From Fratercula arctica (lineage: Eukaryota > Chordata > Aves > Charadriiformes > Alcidae), in the NCBI GenBank assembly GCA_947846985.1, contig CANTUZ010000002.1, positions 14,828,087-14,892,086 on the forward strand: 64,000 bases of DNA, in the 5' to 3' direction. The notes beneath the pieces are model-generated. The model was not told the origin of the DNA. It made no database searches and saw nothing but the letters and a program-made list of their open reading frames with translations. How positions within the stretch are numbered: the stretch's first letter is position 1; each line of letters begins with the position of its first letter. A program made the position numbers and the translations under genes. Of the stretch, positions 22,587-35,500 are shown one piece after another.

Positions 22587-25500
22587 AGTCAAACCCTTCT
22601 CATCTATGTCCATGATTTTGTTCTACTTCTGCCATAACTGTACTAATTTCTTCCCAGATTTCTCTTACGATTTTATCATAGACGGTACATTTTTATGGGA
22701 ACTTAAATACATTTTCTGTCTTCTGTCAATTGTTTCTGAAATCCTTCCTGAACCACTATCCTAAAACTCTGTAGAAACTGGGTACAAGTAATTGTCGTGA
22801 ACTGAAGAATATTTTGTGTGGTGCCAGAAAGCAGTCTTTTTTTTTTTTCCTTTGTGATCTTAACATGAAAAATGTATTTACAATTAAGTACTATAAAAGT
22901 ATGTGGAAATTCTATTTATGATGGTTTCAAATCTATTGCATATTTTGAAACTATTGCACAATTGGCAGGTAGAGACACTAGTAGAGATAAAACAATACAT
23001 AAATGCCTCTGTTCTCTTTCCCTCTGGACAATACAAGTGCCATTTCAATTACAGAATTTTTGCCTTAGAAGAATCTGCTGAATTATATAGGAGAGAAATT
23101 TATTTTCCTTAGTTTTGCCTGCTTATATCAGTGAACTGCAAAAATGCATAACTTTTCTGTGATAATTATCCTTATTCATAACTTTTCTATGAGGACCATC
23201 TTTCAGCCCAGCTGCCCAGTTCCGCTGTGTTAGAGTTGAACATTAACGGGCTGAAGCTTGGAATAAGCAAAACAAAGATCAAGGTAGAACAGAGGTAATG
23301 AGCATAGTATAAGGCATGTTACAGAACATATTTCCTTGATGAAAAAGATATTGACCTGCAGTTTGTAACATGCAGAATCTCCATTGGATAACAAGAAATA
23401 AATGAAGTCACGTTTTTCAGCCAAGTCATTGCTCCTTCATTGACACCAAGAAATTTATGGGCTGTCACAGAACAGAAAAGTTGTCACAACTGGGAAGATA
23501 AAGGTCTGTGATCCAACAGGACATGTTAATGATGTGCTCTGCAAATGGGTAGGAATTTTGGAAGCTGCTATCCCTGCAGGAAGCAGCAACTACTCAATAT
23601 TTTTCTCAAATTTGAGAAAATCTCCATTCAGCATTGACATCAAATTCAGAACTTAAGAAAATATTTGCTGCTGTTCATGTCTTCTCCTCTTAACTTAATC
23701 GATGAAGAGCATTTTTCTTCTTATTTTTAAATGCGTCATTTTAGTTCTGACCATTCCAATGATAAAAAAGCTTAAATTTCAAAACCAGAGTGTTTTTAAC
23801 AGGACCTAGACAGAGAAATGAACAGAAATCTCAAGCAGCTCTTGTGATAAACACACAGTCCAAGGTGCTTTTCCTTTTAGGTGGATAGAAAGTGAGCTGC
23901 AAAGCTCTCAAATGGTCTCTGATTCCATTAAGAAACATCTTTCTCCCTCTTCTAGCCCTACCACACAAGATTAGCTAAAGCATTCATTTTAATAAACTAC
24001 CTCCATATTTTAGCTGTGTTTCTTGATCTGCCTGCAACTGTCTTTAATCTAATGCAGGCTGAATCTCCTGACCTTTAGATCAGTTTGTAAGGCCAATTTT
24101 TTTCTGTTGGATCGCACAAGGAGGTAATTAAATACTATGCTACGGATTTCATTACTAGTCCCACTGAACTTTCCAGCTGTACTTAGCTCAATTATTTAAA
24201 ATTACGCATGTGATTTAATTAACTTGTGGCATATTTGTGCATATGGTAAGTAACATTTCATAAGTATATCTTATAAATCATATTTTAAAATGTTACTAAT
24301 ATTACTGATAGGTAAGCAAATGTAAGGAAAAGGCAACCCAGTTCTTACATGCATTCAAAGCCTTTCTTCCCTCCTTGCGCCTCCCTCTGCCTAACACTGA
24401 GCTTTGAAAAACATAACTCCTACATTTACAGGATGTCTTTATATTTTGCTAAGCTGTATAAGATTTTTTCAAGCTTCCCTCCTATGTGCCCTAAAATATT
24501 TTGGTTAATGAAAGAAGCACATTTATGTTAAAAAAAAATGAAAAGATTTTCATTAAAATTCGTAGAATTGCAATTGCACAAGCCAAATTTTATCTGATGG
24601 CAGCTTACAAGTTCTTTTTAATTAACTGCATTAAATAAATTGATTGCACCTTTCCTATTTCTGTTAATTAATATGTGCTAAGAATCATTGTGAGAAGAAG
24701 AAGTAGGATGAATAGCACTGATGGTATCAATGTTACAGCCGCCTGTCACATCTGCCAAAAAGTAGACTGAAAGTTTCTAAAAAATAGTGAGATACATTAT
24801 AATGAAGACTTAGGGGAGAGAAAGAGATGAATACTGGCATTTTAAACTTCCACACCAGCCCTTGCAGAATTCATGACTGCAAGTGGGTGTAGCTGTCAAC
24901 TAATATTCTCCGAATAACTTTATTACCTAGGGAAATCAGAGACTCCAGTGAGTTTATATTTTTACCCTCCTGAAACTAATATACACATACACTGTGTCAA
25001 AGTGATATCTGATTGTTTGCTATATGGTGAACATATATAATCCACTATACCATGTATGTCTGGGTTACAAATCAGAAAATTATATAACTTTTGGGGTAGT
25101 GCATTTCTTCTTTAATTTCAATAAAAATCACAGCCCAGCTCTCTACCATGCCTGGGCATGAATAGCTCAACCTTTTGTGTGAGAGAAATCTCCCTTATCC
25201 CAGCAGAGTGAGTATCCCTGTGATCTCACCACTTTCCTTCTCATTGCTTTAGAGATGCCACAGCCACAGCGGGGCCCTACTACTCCTTCCTGGATTGCCT
25301 GCCAATCATTTAGTCTTTGGGGAACACAAATCATTTCCATTTTTAGTTGGACAGCTGGTAGGTTGGGAGAGGAAAAAGCTGCTGGGATATTAATCAGTTG
25401 TCAGATATCACACCATGATACTTAGGTTTTATGGCACAGAGTTTTCCACTCAGGATGTCCAGCTTCATATCTACATACAAACTCTCCCTTTAATGTTTAA

Positions 25501-28500
25501 GGGCACCCTCTATTCCCAGTCAGTCAGTCTCTCAGAAACATTTTCTCTGGCACTGGGTGGCATAAATAAGGCAGGGTTTACTCAGGAATCCGTCATCATC
25601 TCAATGATGGGATACAATGTGGGAGATAGAGTGGATTTAAGAGGTTGATGAAGAATTGATGAAGACTTAATGAATCTCCTCGAACCTCAAGTATTGCACA
25701 TCATATTACAAACAACGTCACAAATTCACCAGGCTATGTGCAATTTAGAAGAAAGGATATCTGTCTAAAGTTTTCTGTGTTTTATATACTAAACATTGTC
25801 ATTTCACTTTGTTCCTCAGTGCAATCATTCAGAAACGTACTTAACTCCCATCAAAACTTAATCAATCATCTCTCTTGGTACCATTCTTTATTTCATCTTC
25901 TGTGAAATCAACCACTTTCACTTCCATCTCCCTGTACTCTATCTTCCAGAAAATTGATTCTTAATTTGGGGGGAGTTGTTTTTTTCTTTCTACAGAGAGA
26001 AACAAAGATCACTTTTTAAATCCTGCTAAATTTTAGTGTTCATTCAGCAGCCTGAGTATGACACCTTGTATAAAGAAATTAGCTGTCTAGTTCAAGGGTC
26101 CCCTTTTAATCTTCTGCAGCCATATTTTTCTTCATTATTCTACTATATTTTCTGCCACTTAGAGGGATGGCTATTTATTTTACTTGGATTAATTTTGATT
26201 GCAGCCTTCTTGACTGCATCTTAAGTATTTCCCATGCATTACTGAATCCCAGCCAAGTCACTTTAACTCATTTTGCATTCATTCAAGTAGCTATTGACAA
26301 AGTAAAAATAATACTGCAATGCATAAAAAGCTTCAATAGCTTCCTTTCTGATTAGTGTAGCAGTTAAAAACTCAGGCCAACTTCATAGGCAGCTAGGTTC
26401 TTCTGAACTTAGAAGAACTGATTTAAATCCCCCTCTTTTATGAAACACTTTCAGATTTAATTCCTAAAAAATTTACGATTTTGCCAAGTTTTACAGTTTC
26501 ATTTTTTCAAATCATTCAAGGACTTCTGATTCAACCTTCATCTGTGTGCCAAATTCAGTTTTGTCAATAATAGTGCTATGTAACACCATTTTGGTCTTGA
26601 AAGAATTCACGTTCCAAATGGCACCTTTAATCAGTCTGAATCGATACACTTTTACCAAGGGTATATGAAGAACCATCAATAATTCAATAACTAATGAACC
26701 AAATTGGCCAAGCAAGTCTCTTTGAGAATCATGACCTATTTGCAAGGGCCTCATCCTGTATTCACTTGATATGGAGCTTATGGAGTGGGCGAGTTTGGAT
26801 ATCAAATAGGTACAATCATCCTAGACATGTAGACGTGCTTTTAATCATTCTGGTCACAAGCTTATATTTCTGCATGCACTTTCTTGTGAAATATTTATAT
26901 TTGTTTTCAGAAAAAGAAAGCAGTATCTTAAAGTATCTGGTATGAAATGGATCCAAACTAAGGTAAAGATCTCCATCTAGGAGAAAAGCATTGAACTACT
27001 GGCCGACAGTATAAATATGGTGTCATGATAAGAAAAATAATTTCAGTTGGAAACTGTAGTTTTTGTCTTTCCATATGAGCTGTTCAGTCAAACTATCCAG
27101 GGCCCAGAGTTCCCAGACAATTCTTCTAAAGAACAGGCTGGCAGATTTGGAAGCAAGTTCTTTGACCTTTGGCTAGTAAGTGGTACATTGTATTTTGTCT
27201 GAGCCTTAAGTAATTTTCTGTACCAAGACAATTCTATGTATCTAATTACAGCATTAGAGTAAAAATTGTTCCAGCTGTCCAGAAGGTTTTGCTATTTGAT
27301 GATATCATAACCAGGGTGTTATTAAATCTCACAGCAGCTGGAGACTTGACTCCGGTCAAGCAAGAATCCTATAGTGATATCCAGTAGTGATGGATTTCCT
27401 GCATATCTTTCAGTGAAAAAAACAAAGATTTTTAAAGAAGTCGTAATTTCAGCAAAATTTTTAAATAAATCTACATCATCACTTGAAACTATTTTTAAAT
27501 TTGTAGGAAAATAAAAGTTGTTGATAACATTTCTTTTGAAGTCTAAAAACTTTCAGGTAGTAAATCAAATTCACACAATAAATACATGTATTTCTTCCAA
27601 TTAATTTTTCCAAGCTTTGGTAGAAATAATGTGGAAAACATAGTATCAACATACTGTTAAGAAGGGACAAAGTACTCCCCCAATTTTATTCTGAAACGCA
27701 TTCATTTTGTTATGAATGCAGAATGTATCCTTTCAGTAAAATAAAAAGATAGCACACAAAGAAGATTTTAATCTTAATTTGCATTTTGAACCACATGGAA
27801 GAGCCTAAGGCCTTGCAGATATTTCTGTACATTTTATATTCAAGTCAAGTCAAAGTATAGTCCTGCTGGACAAAGAAACATTATGCAAGTGGCCATCCAC
27901 TCCAATTTTCATAATTTTTTTAATCATCTCATGAGACTTGGTGGATTTTTTAAATGCCAGTGCCAATAATGATATTATTTAAAAAAAAAATACAACCTTT
28001 TTAAAGAAACCAACAATTACTGCATGGTAGATTGAATGCTACAGTACTGTAGGAAACCAGAGTGCCCAGCAAAAAACCACATCTCCAAACTGCTAATCTA
28101 GTGCAAAAGGGGACTATTGATCCTGTGTAACTTCATTTTTACACTTTAATGAAGAGAGTCAGATCATCAGTTTTCCGTTAAGATAATGTGGGTGCCTCCA
28201 GGAATCACAAAAAAGCTGTTTAAATTAAGCATTAGGTTAGGTACCTGATTTAAATGTCTGTGTGTACTGAACTGCCTTTAACTGTTTCCATTGCTGTCAC
28301 AGGGAATAGGGAAGCCTACACATCTGACTTAGGCAGCTGAGTTCTTAGAGAAATGGTGTGACTGCCTTCCTCAGCTTCCTACACTTGGTTTGAATCAGAT
28401 GGTGGGTGCCTACAAATAAGATCTATAAAACTCACCAGCCTGAACACCTGTAGCTGCAACTACCTGAGATGGCTGACATCAGCTTTGTTACTTCCACACT

Positions 28501-28975
28501 GGAATAAGATCCTTACCCATTCCCATGCCATTGCATGGCAGTAAAACACCACACGTACTAAAGAAATGCAGGTGCGACCACGGCTCTTGTTTTGTCTGTG
28601 AATTAGATAACATACTGGACCTATTCCTTAATGTGAATTAATGGATTGTATAGTCCCCATACATTTATGCTGATATATACTCATTTCCAGTGTTATGTTC
28701 TTGGTTTTGCCTTCAGCATAACAACATTACAGTTTTGCAGGAAGTTTTACTTTTCTTATCCTATTCCCAGACTCCTATCCATATATCTTTTCTCTGTATC
28801 CACAGAGACAGAGGAAAGCTTGGAGTAAAAATAGTTAGAGGGCAGAAAAATAAAGTTAGAGAGGGATGGGAAAGCTGATTTTGCCAAATTTAGACCCTAT
28901 CAAAAGCCCTTGGGTTCTGTATTGCAAAACAGACCTGGAAACTTTTGAGTAGTGGCCTGGTCTGCTGTTTGCTAC

Positions 28976-29013
28976 TTTTTTTTTCTTTTTTTTTCTTTTT
29001 TTTTTTTTTTTTT
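28976..29013 (+). repeat. T-rich tract, C-interrupted
   Basis: T9-C-T9-C-T-run; simple repeat with no recognisable element body. Confidence 0.93.
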
Positions 29014-30536
29014 AATACTCCTCTGGTAACCCTAGAAACAGCAAGGCTTGCTTTCAGGCAAGAAACACTGCTTGCTAGAACAAGTTAACATTAAGAAAGA
29101 ATACATACTCAAAGCCGGAAAATGGAGGCAAATAAAATGGTTTCTTTCTTTGGAAATCTCAGGGGTTCTAACTGGTCTTTTCTGTGCTGAGATAAATTTC
29201 AATCCTTAAAAGTCTTTTACTCAAGAAGTACCCATTACTTTGCAGTCCAACTGTGAACTGAAGATAGAGAATATACATGTTCAGCAATAGACCCTACAAG
29301 CAGTCTTCATTCAAACAGATAGCTTCATCTACTTCACAGAGGAAAGATTGATCAACATTTTACAAGACTAAGCCTGTTTTGCTTTTTCTACGTGCAGTTT
29401 GGAGGAGCACTATGTCACAGAACAATGCTATAAAAATATATTCCTTCTGTGAAAAATACCAAAGAATAGCAAATTATGTTCTATCATGACTACCTTCCTT
29501 TCCTGACAGATAAATTCAGGAGAAAAGGATTTAAAGCAGAAAGAAGACTTTTGAAAATGTTAGTTAGCCTGGGCATCCCAGGAAAAAGAATGTACGTGTG
29601 GAACAAATTTTTAAGCTCACTCTGGAATCTAGGATAACATGTAGTCATAGCCCCCCCAGGTCAATCCTGATCAGGAGACATAAGCAGTAACAGGTTGACT
29701 CTTCCTTCAGTGCTCCAGCTGGAAAACAATTGACTGCAGCATCAGAAGAGCTTTCCAGCGTCCAGCTGGAGACCCTGTGTTGGCACACACCTCCCTTGAA
29801 CGGCACAGTTTGGCCCTCTGCAAGGACACTGATTTGTGCATGACTGCACAGTTGTAAAGAATTTCATCTAAATTACCTGTAGAAATTTTGACATTGTACG
29901 CTTTCAGCTGGTAATAATTTCTTTTAACAAACTGGCTAAATCGATCACTTAGAAGTTATCCATCCATTAGTTTAATGAAATCTGGCTAAGTTACAGAAAT
30001 CCTGCTGAGATCTGTCCTTTCCTCATTTCTGACATACACTAGACCAGAATTTTACTGAACTAGTCCCAGCCTGTGTTGTACACCTAATTTTTCACAAGGT
30101 ATCAGATACCTTCCCATTATTATTCTGTGAAGAGCATTCACCCATGACCCCAAACACAACTGCTCATCAGAATCCTGCTTCTGAGAGGAAATTGAGTAGT
30201 CCCTTTCCCTTCACTGAGAAGCTAACCCTGCTTCTTCAAAAGAATTCCATAGCTATTTAATAGAATAGAATTGGAATACAATTCCAATAGGTATTTAATA
30301 GAAAACATTTTAAGGTCTAATGTTTAGAACTTCTACCATCATGGTAGAATGGAGTCTACCATGCCAAAATAAGCACAGGTTTTCCATATGTGATGGATGA
30401 GGACAGTTAGTTATCTAAGCAGATGCATATGTGAATACACGCAGATGGAAAAAAAGCCAACCTCTTCCCACCCTGAGGAGGGACAGCATCTAGCAGTGCC
30501 CCTCATTTCTGTCTTTCTGAAGAACATGGCTCTAAG

Positions 30537-30758
30537 ACATTACCCTGTACTAGACCCAGTTCTCTTTCTTTGATGAAAGGCAATGTCAGGGAAGCATCCA
30601 GCCTTGAATTTTTATTTTTTTTTTTTTACATGAAATTATGAATGGCCCAGTATTTACTTTGTTAGTTTGTGAAAATAGTTAATTTCCTCTCTAGGAAGGA
30701 GAGAAAAGAAAGAAGAGAAAGCAAGCAAGAAAGAAAAATCTTTCGTCCTTTCCATGTT
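30537..30758 (+). repeat. Direct duplication, copy 1 (about 222 bp)
   Basis: Starts ACATTACCCTGTACTAGACC and ends in TTTCCATGTT. The same segment recurs about 872 bp downstream (31,409-31,620), with a few substitutions and a shorter T run here versus there (T14 near 30,615 in this copy). It includes a purine block of GAAA/GCAA units (30,698-30,739). It matches no family I recognise, so this is either a local segmental duplication or two copies of an unclassified repeat. Confidence 0.92.
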
Positions 30759-31051
30759 CACATCCTGTACTAGAGGTAGCAAATATCTGGTCAAATTGGG
30801 ATGTGAGAAAAGGAGCTTCTCTGTACCTATCTGGCCATGCAGTTTTGCCCTAAAAATATGATTCACAAAAGGTGAGTTAAAAAACAATAATAATCTTATA
30901 TTTCTTATAAAAACAGGGTGATCTTTGGAAAAGAGGTGTTATTGTCTGCAGCTGAAGGAATGATTTCCACTTCACCTATATTCACCAAGAGTTAGTATGG
31001 CTGGCCATTGTTCTCTCATAAAAACTGTGAAGGTGAATTTTCTGCTTTTAT
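30759..31051. other. Spacer within the direct duplication
   Basis: Unique sequence between duplication copy 1 and the tRNA-derived SINE remnant; nothing recognised. Confidence 0.5.
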
Positions 31052-31190
31052 TTCTCTAGCTTAGTGGCTAGTACACTTGCTTGCACTGTGAAACTGAGGT
31101 TATTTTCAATTTCATACAAGGGAATCTGAACCAGCATCTCCAGGGTAAATATTCTAGCAATTAGACAAGAGAGTATTTTGTCTCAGAACT
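31052..31190 (+). mobile_element. Ancient tRNA-derived SINE remnant
   Basis: The left part (CTCTAGCTTAGTGGCTAGTA) resembles a degraded tRNA A-box with the common 'tagctcagtggttaga' core. The right part (from about 31,122, 'gggaatctgaaccagcatct') resembles a second, inverted tRNA-like block ending in 'aattagacaagagagtatt'. This head-to-head layout is seen in old sauropsid/amniote SINE-like repeats; the family name is uncertain. It sits between the two copies of the local duplication. Confidence 0.5.
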
Positions 31191-31408
31191 GTGGCTAAAA
31201 AAGGATTATCTCATACAAGGGCTGCAGAAATAAGTCCATGTGTTAACTTCATGTCAAAAAAGCCCAGTTTCTTCAGTCTTTCTCCCATTTCACTAAAGAG
31301 TGAGAAGTTCTAGCTTATTAGGGAACTGAAGAAAATAAAAATACTGTAGATGGCAAATTCAAGGACTTCTAAGGCCAGAAAGGATCATTATTCCAAGACT
31401 GCCATACA

Positions 31409-31620
31409 ACATTACCCTGTACTAGACCCAGCTCTCTTTCTTTGATGAAAGGCAATGTCAGGAAAGCATCCAGCCTTGAATATTTTTTTATGTGAAATTA
31501 TGAATGGCCCAGTATTTCCTTTGTTAGTTTGTGAAAATAGTTAATTTCCTCTCTAGGAAGGAGAGAAAAGAAAGAAGAGAAAGCAAGCAAGAAAGAAAAA
31601 TCTTCCATCCTTTCCATGTT
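31409..31620 (+). repeat. Direct duplication, copy 2 (about 212 bp)
   Basis: Second copy of the segment at 30,537-30,758, in the same orientation and nearly identical. The main differences are a shorter T tract (T7 at about 31,483) and scattered substitutions. Similarity begins and ends abruptly: the flanks ('gccatac' on the left, 'aattttattg' on the right) do not match those of copy 1. The minus-strand peptide 'DFSFLLAFSSFFSLLPREE' appears in both copies only because the DNA is duplicated. Confidence 0.92.
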
Positions 31621-32440
31621 AATTTTATTGAAATGTAATACACTGTGTCTGACTATAAAAGTAGCTTGACTGCTGTTAAACCTCATTTGTTCACTAGAAG
31701 AATAATCATTTCCCTGTATCAAGTCCTTTTCCTAGCCTGTTAATCCCACATCTCCATCTGTTCATATAATACCTCTTCAATAGTTAAATATGATTGATTT
31801 GAAACAAATTATTACTTTGCAGAAACAAAAGACAATGTTAGAGTTCAGTTGCCCCATACACTGTCTGATTCAAATGCAGTCATGAGCTGACACATAGATA
31901 AATTGTTTTGATTATTTCCACTAGGCTTATCTACATTTGTCAAACTATTTGAGCAGATGTGTTTGGCTATCATCTTTGGATCTCTGCCTTTTTTGGCTTC
32001 TGTATCTATACATGTAAATCTATATCTATGTCCTTATATACAGTATTATTGATAGTATACAGTACCGGCATTACATATGTCACATGTATCTTTAAGTATA
32101 ACATGCTCAGACATTAACAAATATGCAATGCTATCAGTTAACCTAGAATCAAATCCACAAACCTCATAAAAGAGTTTATCAAATATCCTGTTCTCAGATG
32201 TAATTGCCTAATATTGGAGCTGAGGTTCATAGGTACCCACATTGTCATCACATTTCTTTTTGCTTAGAAGTCTATTTCTGAACATGTTCACCCCTAAATC
32301 TAATGCTCTTGAACACTGGCCACTTGCCAAATCTTGTTAACTCACATACTAGTACCTAGCAGGCTGACTGGAGATGTGTTCTCAAGTGCATTTTCCTAAT
32401 CAGCAACATAAAAAATGATTCCCTCCTTCACAGATTCCCC

Positions 32441-32545
32441 CACCCACTAGCTCAGTAATTAGAGTACCCACCCTTGAGGTAAGCAACAGGAGTTAAATGA
32501 TCATTGCTGACCAAGGTGCGGAAGCTCTAACCAAGAGGCAATGCT
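32441..32545 (+). mobile_element. Ancient tRNA-derived SINE remnant (same type)
   Basis: CACTAGCTCAGTAATTAGAG at about 32,444 is again an A-box-like core. The distal part, 'ggtgcggaagctctaacca', mirrors the inverted tRNA-like end seen in the remnant at 31,052-31,190. It is shorter and more decayed. The same-family assignment is by eye. Confidence 0.42.
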
Positions 32546-35500
32546 GCTTTTGGTGAAGGGATGCTCTCAGGCTTTCTCTAGAACGTAATTATTTTGCATG
32601 GGATATTTGTTCTTGTCACCCTTCCTGTTACATGGGATCCATATGACCCCCTGACCCAGTTTCATGGGCCACATTCTCCAACAACAAAAGGACATATGTC
32701 CCTTTAGCAATCAAGGGAGGTATTTTCTCTTGTAGCAGGAGCTATGAATCTGGTTTCATATTTCCTTCATTCTAGCACAAATGCCTTCCTGATGTGTTGT
32801 ACTGTCTATGTCTTAAGTCCTCTTTGCTATAGCATTCAGCAACTGACTTTATTTGCAATCCAATGCCTTTAATTGCCTTGTAAGGAAGACCGGCAATAAG
32901 GCCTCCAGCCTCAGTGGGGGAACCTGTGGCAGGAGTCAAGGTGAGGTTTTTTGCTTTTACAAACTAAGTCTGCAGCAGCAGAAAGAACTGATATCTGTTT
33001 TGAATGGAGATGATTTTACGCTAGAAAAGCTGTCCAACAATTCTTGTGTCCCATTCAGCTTTTCCCAATGTCTGTCAGTGATTCAGATCACAATGGGAAG
33101 ACTGAAATCCAAAATGAAAACATCACAAAATATAGTGGAGGATGCCAGCAAAGCATTATCTGGATACATCGGACCATGCCTGTGTGAAAAACAATTGCCG
33201 TTTTCAGACCTATTTAACTGAACTACATCAGCATTGTATTGACACACAGTCCTTGATTGCACTGGGACTTTTCCTGGCTCATCATATGTTCCATGCTTTT
33301 TTCTTGTGAAGATAAAAAGCGAACACTGTGTTTTGTGTAGATCTGTTATATTAAATTGTTACATTTTGCTATTAACTTGGAGGAATATGTTAGTCTCCAG
33401 GATGACAACCAGATTAATACGGTTAGTGTTCTATTTATGTTGCAAAAGGTCCAATTCACCCTGTTTGTTCTTTGTTAGTTAAGTTGTCTTTTATACTATA
33501 CCCATTGAACCTGGTAAAGCCAGAACACTTATCTCTTCATAGTGAACACAATAATATTTTTTTTTCTGATCTGTCTACTGGCTTTTCCCCATGTTTGTAC
33601 TGATTCAAAAGCTAACTATAGATTTGTAAGCTTTTGACTTCTATACAATATTTAGTATCTTTTTCCAATAGAAAAAAACCAACCCTCTCTCACTGTATTC
33701 TATTGAATTTTGAACTTTTAGTCTAAGAACTTTTGCTATAGGCATTTTTTTGATATGCAGCAGCAATACCTAGTGAATCCTATCATTCCTGATGTGCATC
33801 CAGTTAAATCATTGACTGCCCCTCAACTCAGCATTCAGGATCTAAATTTTCTAGTTCACTCCTGCTAATGAACATTAAGGTACTAATGAGATGTTTCTTA
33901 GCTTGAAACAGAGTCAATGATAAAGCACTGACCTATTTCAATGGTTTGACTCCATAACATGCCTAGAAATGTAATTTAAAGAGGTGTTATCACCAAGTAG
34001 CTCACCAAGTTAACCAGAGCTGGGGGAATTAACAGGATGGGGTGGAATAATGAATCACTCTGAACATCTAAGCACACAGAAGCAAAGGTGCTGCTTAAGC
34101 TGTGGCAGAGGCATTGGAAAGAGATCTAAAAGGCAGACTTTCTTTTATAGAAACCAAAAATGTCCCTAGCACAGGCCTTGTACAAACACCCACAATGGGT
34201 TAGTCCCCACATAACATAGCTCAACTTCTAAATAAGGACATAAATCCTATTTCTTCAGTCGTTGGAGGCAATCTCAAAACAAACTGTTCTGATAACCAAG
34301 ATTTATGATGGGAGGAGTGCATATCGTCCTACATGTGTTGCGATATTGAAGCCCAATGTTCTGTGAAAGCAACAGTGTTCTGCTCTATGTAGTTCTACAG
34401 AAATACTTTTCATTTAGTTTAGAAAACTGAGATTAAAGATTTAAAATACAAATTGTCTCAAACCTGGAAAAAATGTAAAATAGAAATAAAAACATATTTG
34501 GATGAGTTTTTAGTGTTTATGTGCAGGACCAATCTTTTGTATATTATTCTGCAGTATTTTTGAAAATATCATGTCTATCCTCATGAAAAAAAAATTGGAA
34601 CCTCAAATATATATAACTTCTCTGAAAGTTTTGTTTTCAATAGGCAGTTTTGGAGGTAGTTTTAATATTATAGTTTTCTTTTAAGATGTTCCAATCCATC
34701 CATAATTTGAATAGCAACAGGATGTCATGTACGTAGGCTGAAGTCTCACTTACAAATAGACGTTAAACTTTTCTACTACTACCAGAGTATTACTGCAATT
34801 AACAGAACTTTGTTTTTGCTTTCTTTCCTTTTTTTTTTCTTCTCTATTTTTACAAGAATTACAAAGCTTTAAGGTAATAGAAAAGTTCAGGTAATCGTAT
34901 AGTAGACATAAGTTCATATTTTCTCTATCCTGTTTCAGCAACCAGATTATTCTTAAATTACTGGTCATCATCTTTTATAATAGAAATGAACAGCAGCTGT
35001 AGTTCTCCCATCATGATTAATATAAACCCTCTCAAATCCAGCTTTCTTTTATAGACTCCCTGAAGTTTTATCCAACTGATTAACTGCAACTTTAATCAGA
35101 AAACCATTAATTTCATTTAGCAGGCCACAAAAACTTCATATAAAATTCTGCAGCTTCCTGTAATAATTAACTACATCTACTACATTAAAAAATCTCCATA
35201 GTAGCAATACACAGTAAGTTTGTGATAAGGCATAACTTCAGATGTTTAGTGGGATGTTAAATAATTTGCTGATGTTTTAACTCTTTGTGTCCATTAGACT
35301 ATTATTATTTGGGGAGCACTTTATCATTATTAGGGAGATTCTGTAGGAGACAAAAAGATCTGGATATACATATGACATCTTTTGTCATACAGTCTGTATC
35401 ATAAAAGTTCTCTGCTGGGAAGTAGCAGTTTGGTATGTTACAATTTTAAATAAGATTAATAAATAGAATAGTAATAGCAGAAGTAAACTGAGATTATTTG

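Larger units (their letters stand above)
14959..30536. other. Long unique AT-rich stretch, possible regulatory blocks
   Basis: About 15.6 kb with no gene or young transposon. Items noted inside: possible ancient repeat text near 15,630-15,800 and 28,230-28,420, a CTCF-like core at 18,218, three TTAATTAA sites at 24,216-24,671, and homopolymers. No open frame shows a recognisable domain. Confidence 0.55.

Noticed and set aside
32853..33221. 122-codon plus-strand frame
   Set aside because: At this base composition one or two frames this long are expected by chance in the window; no domain is recognised.
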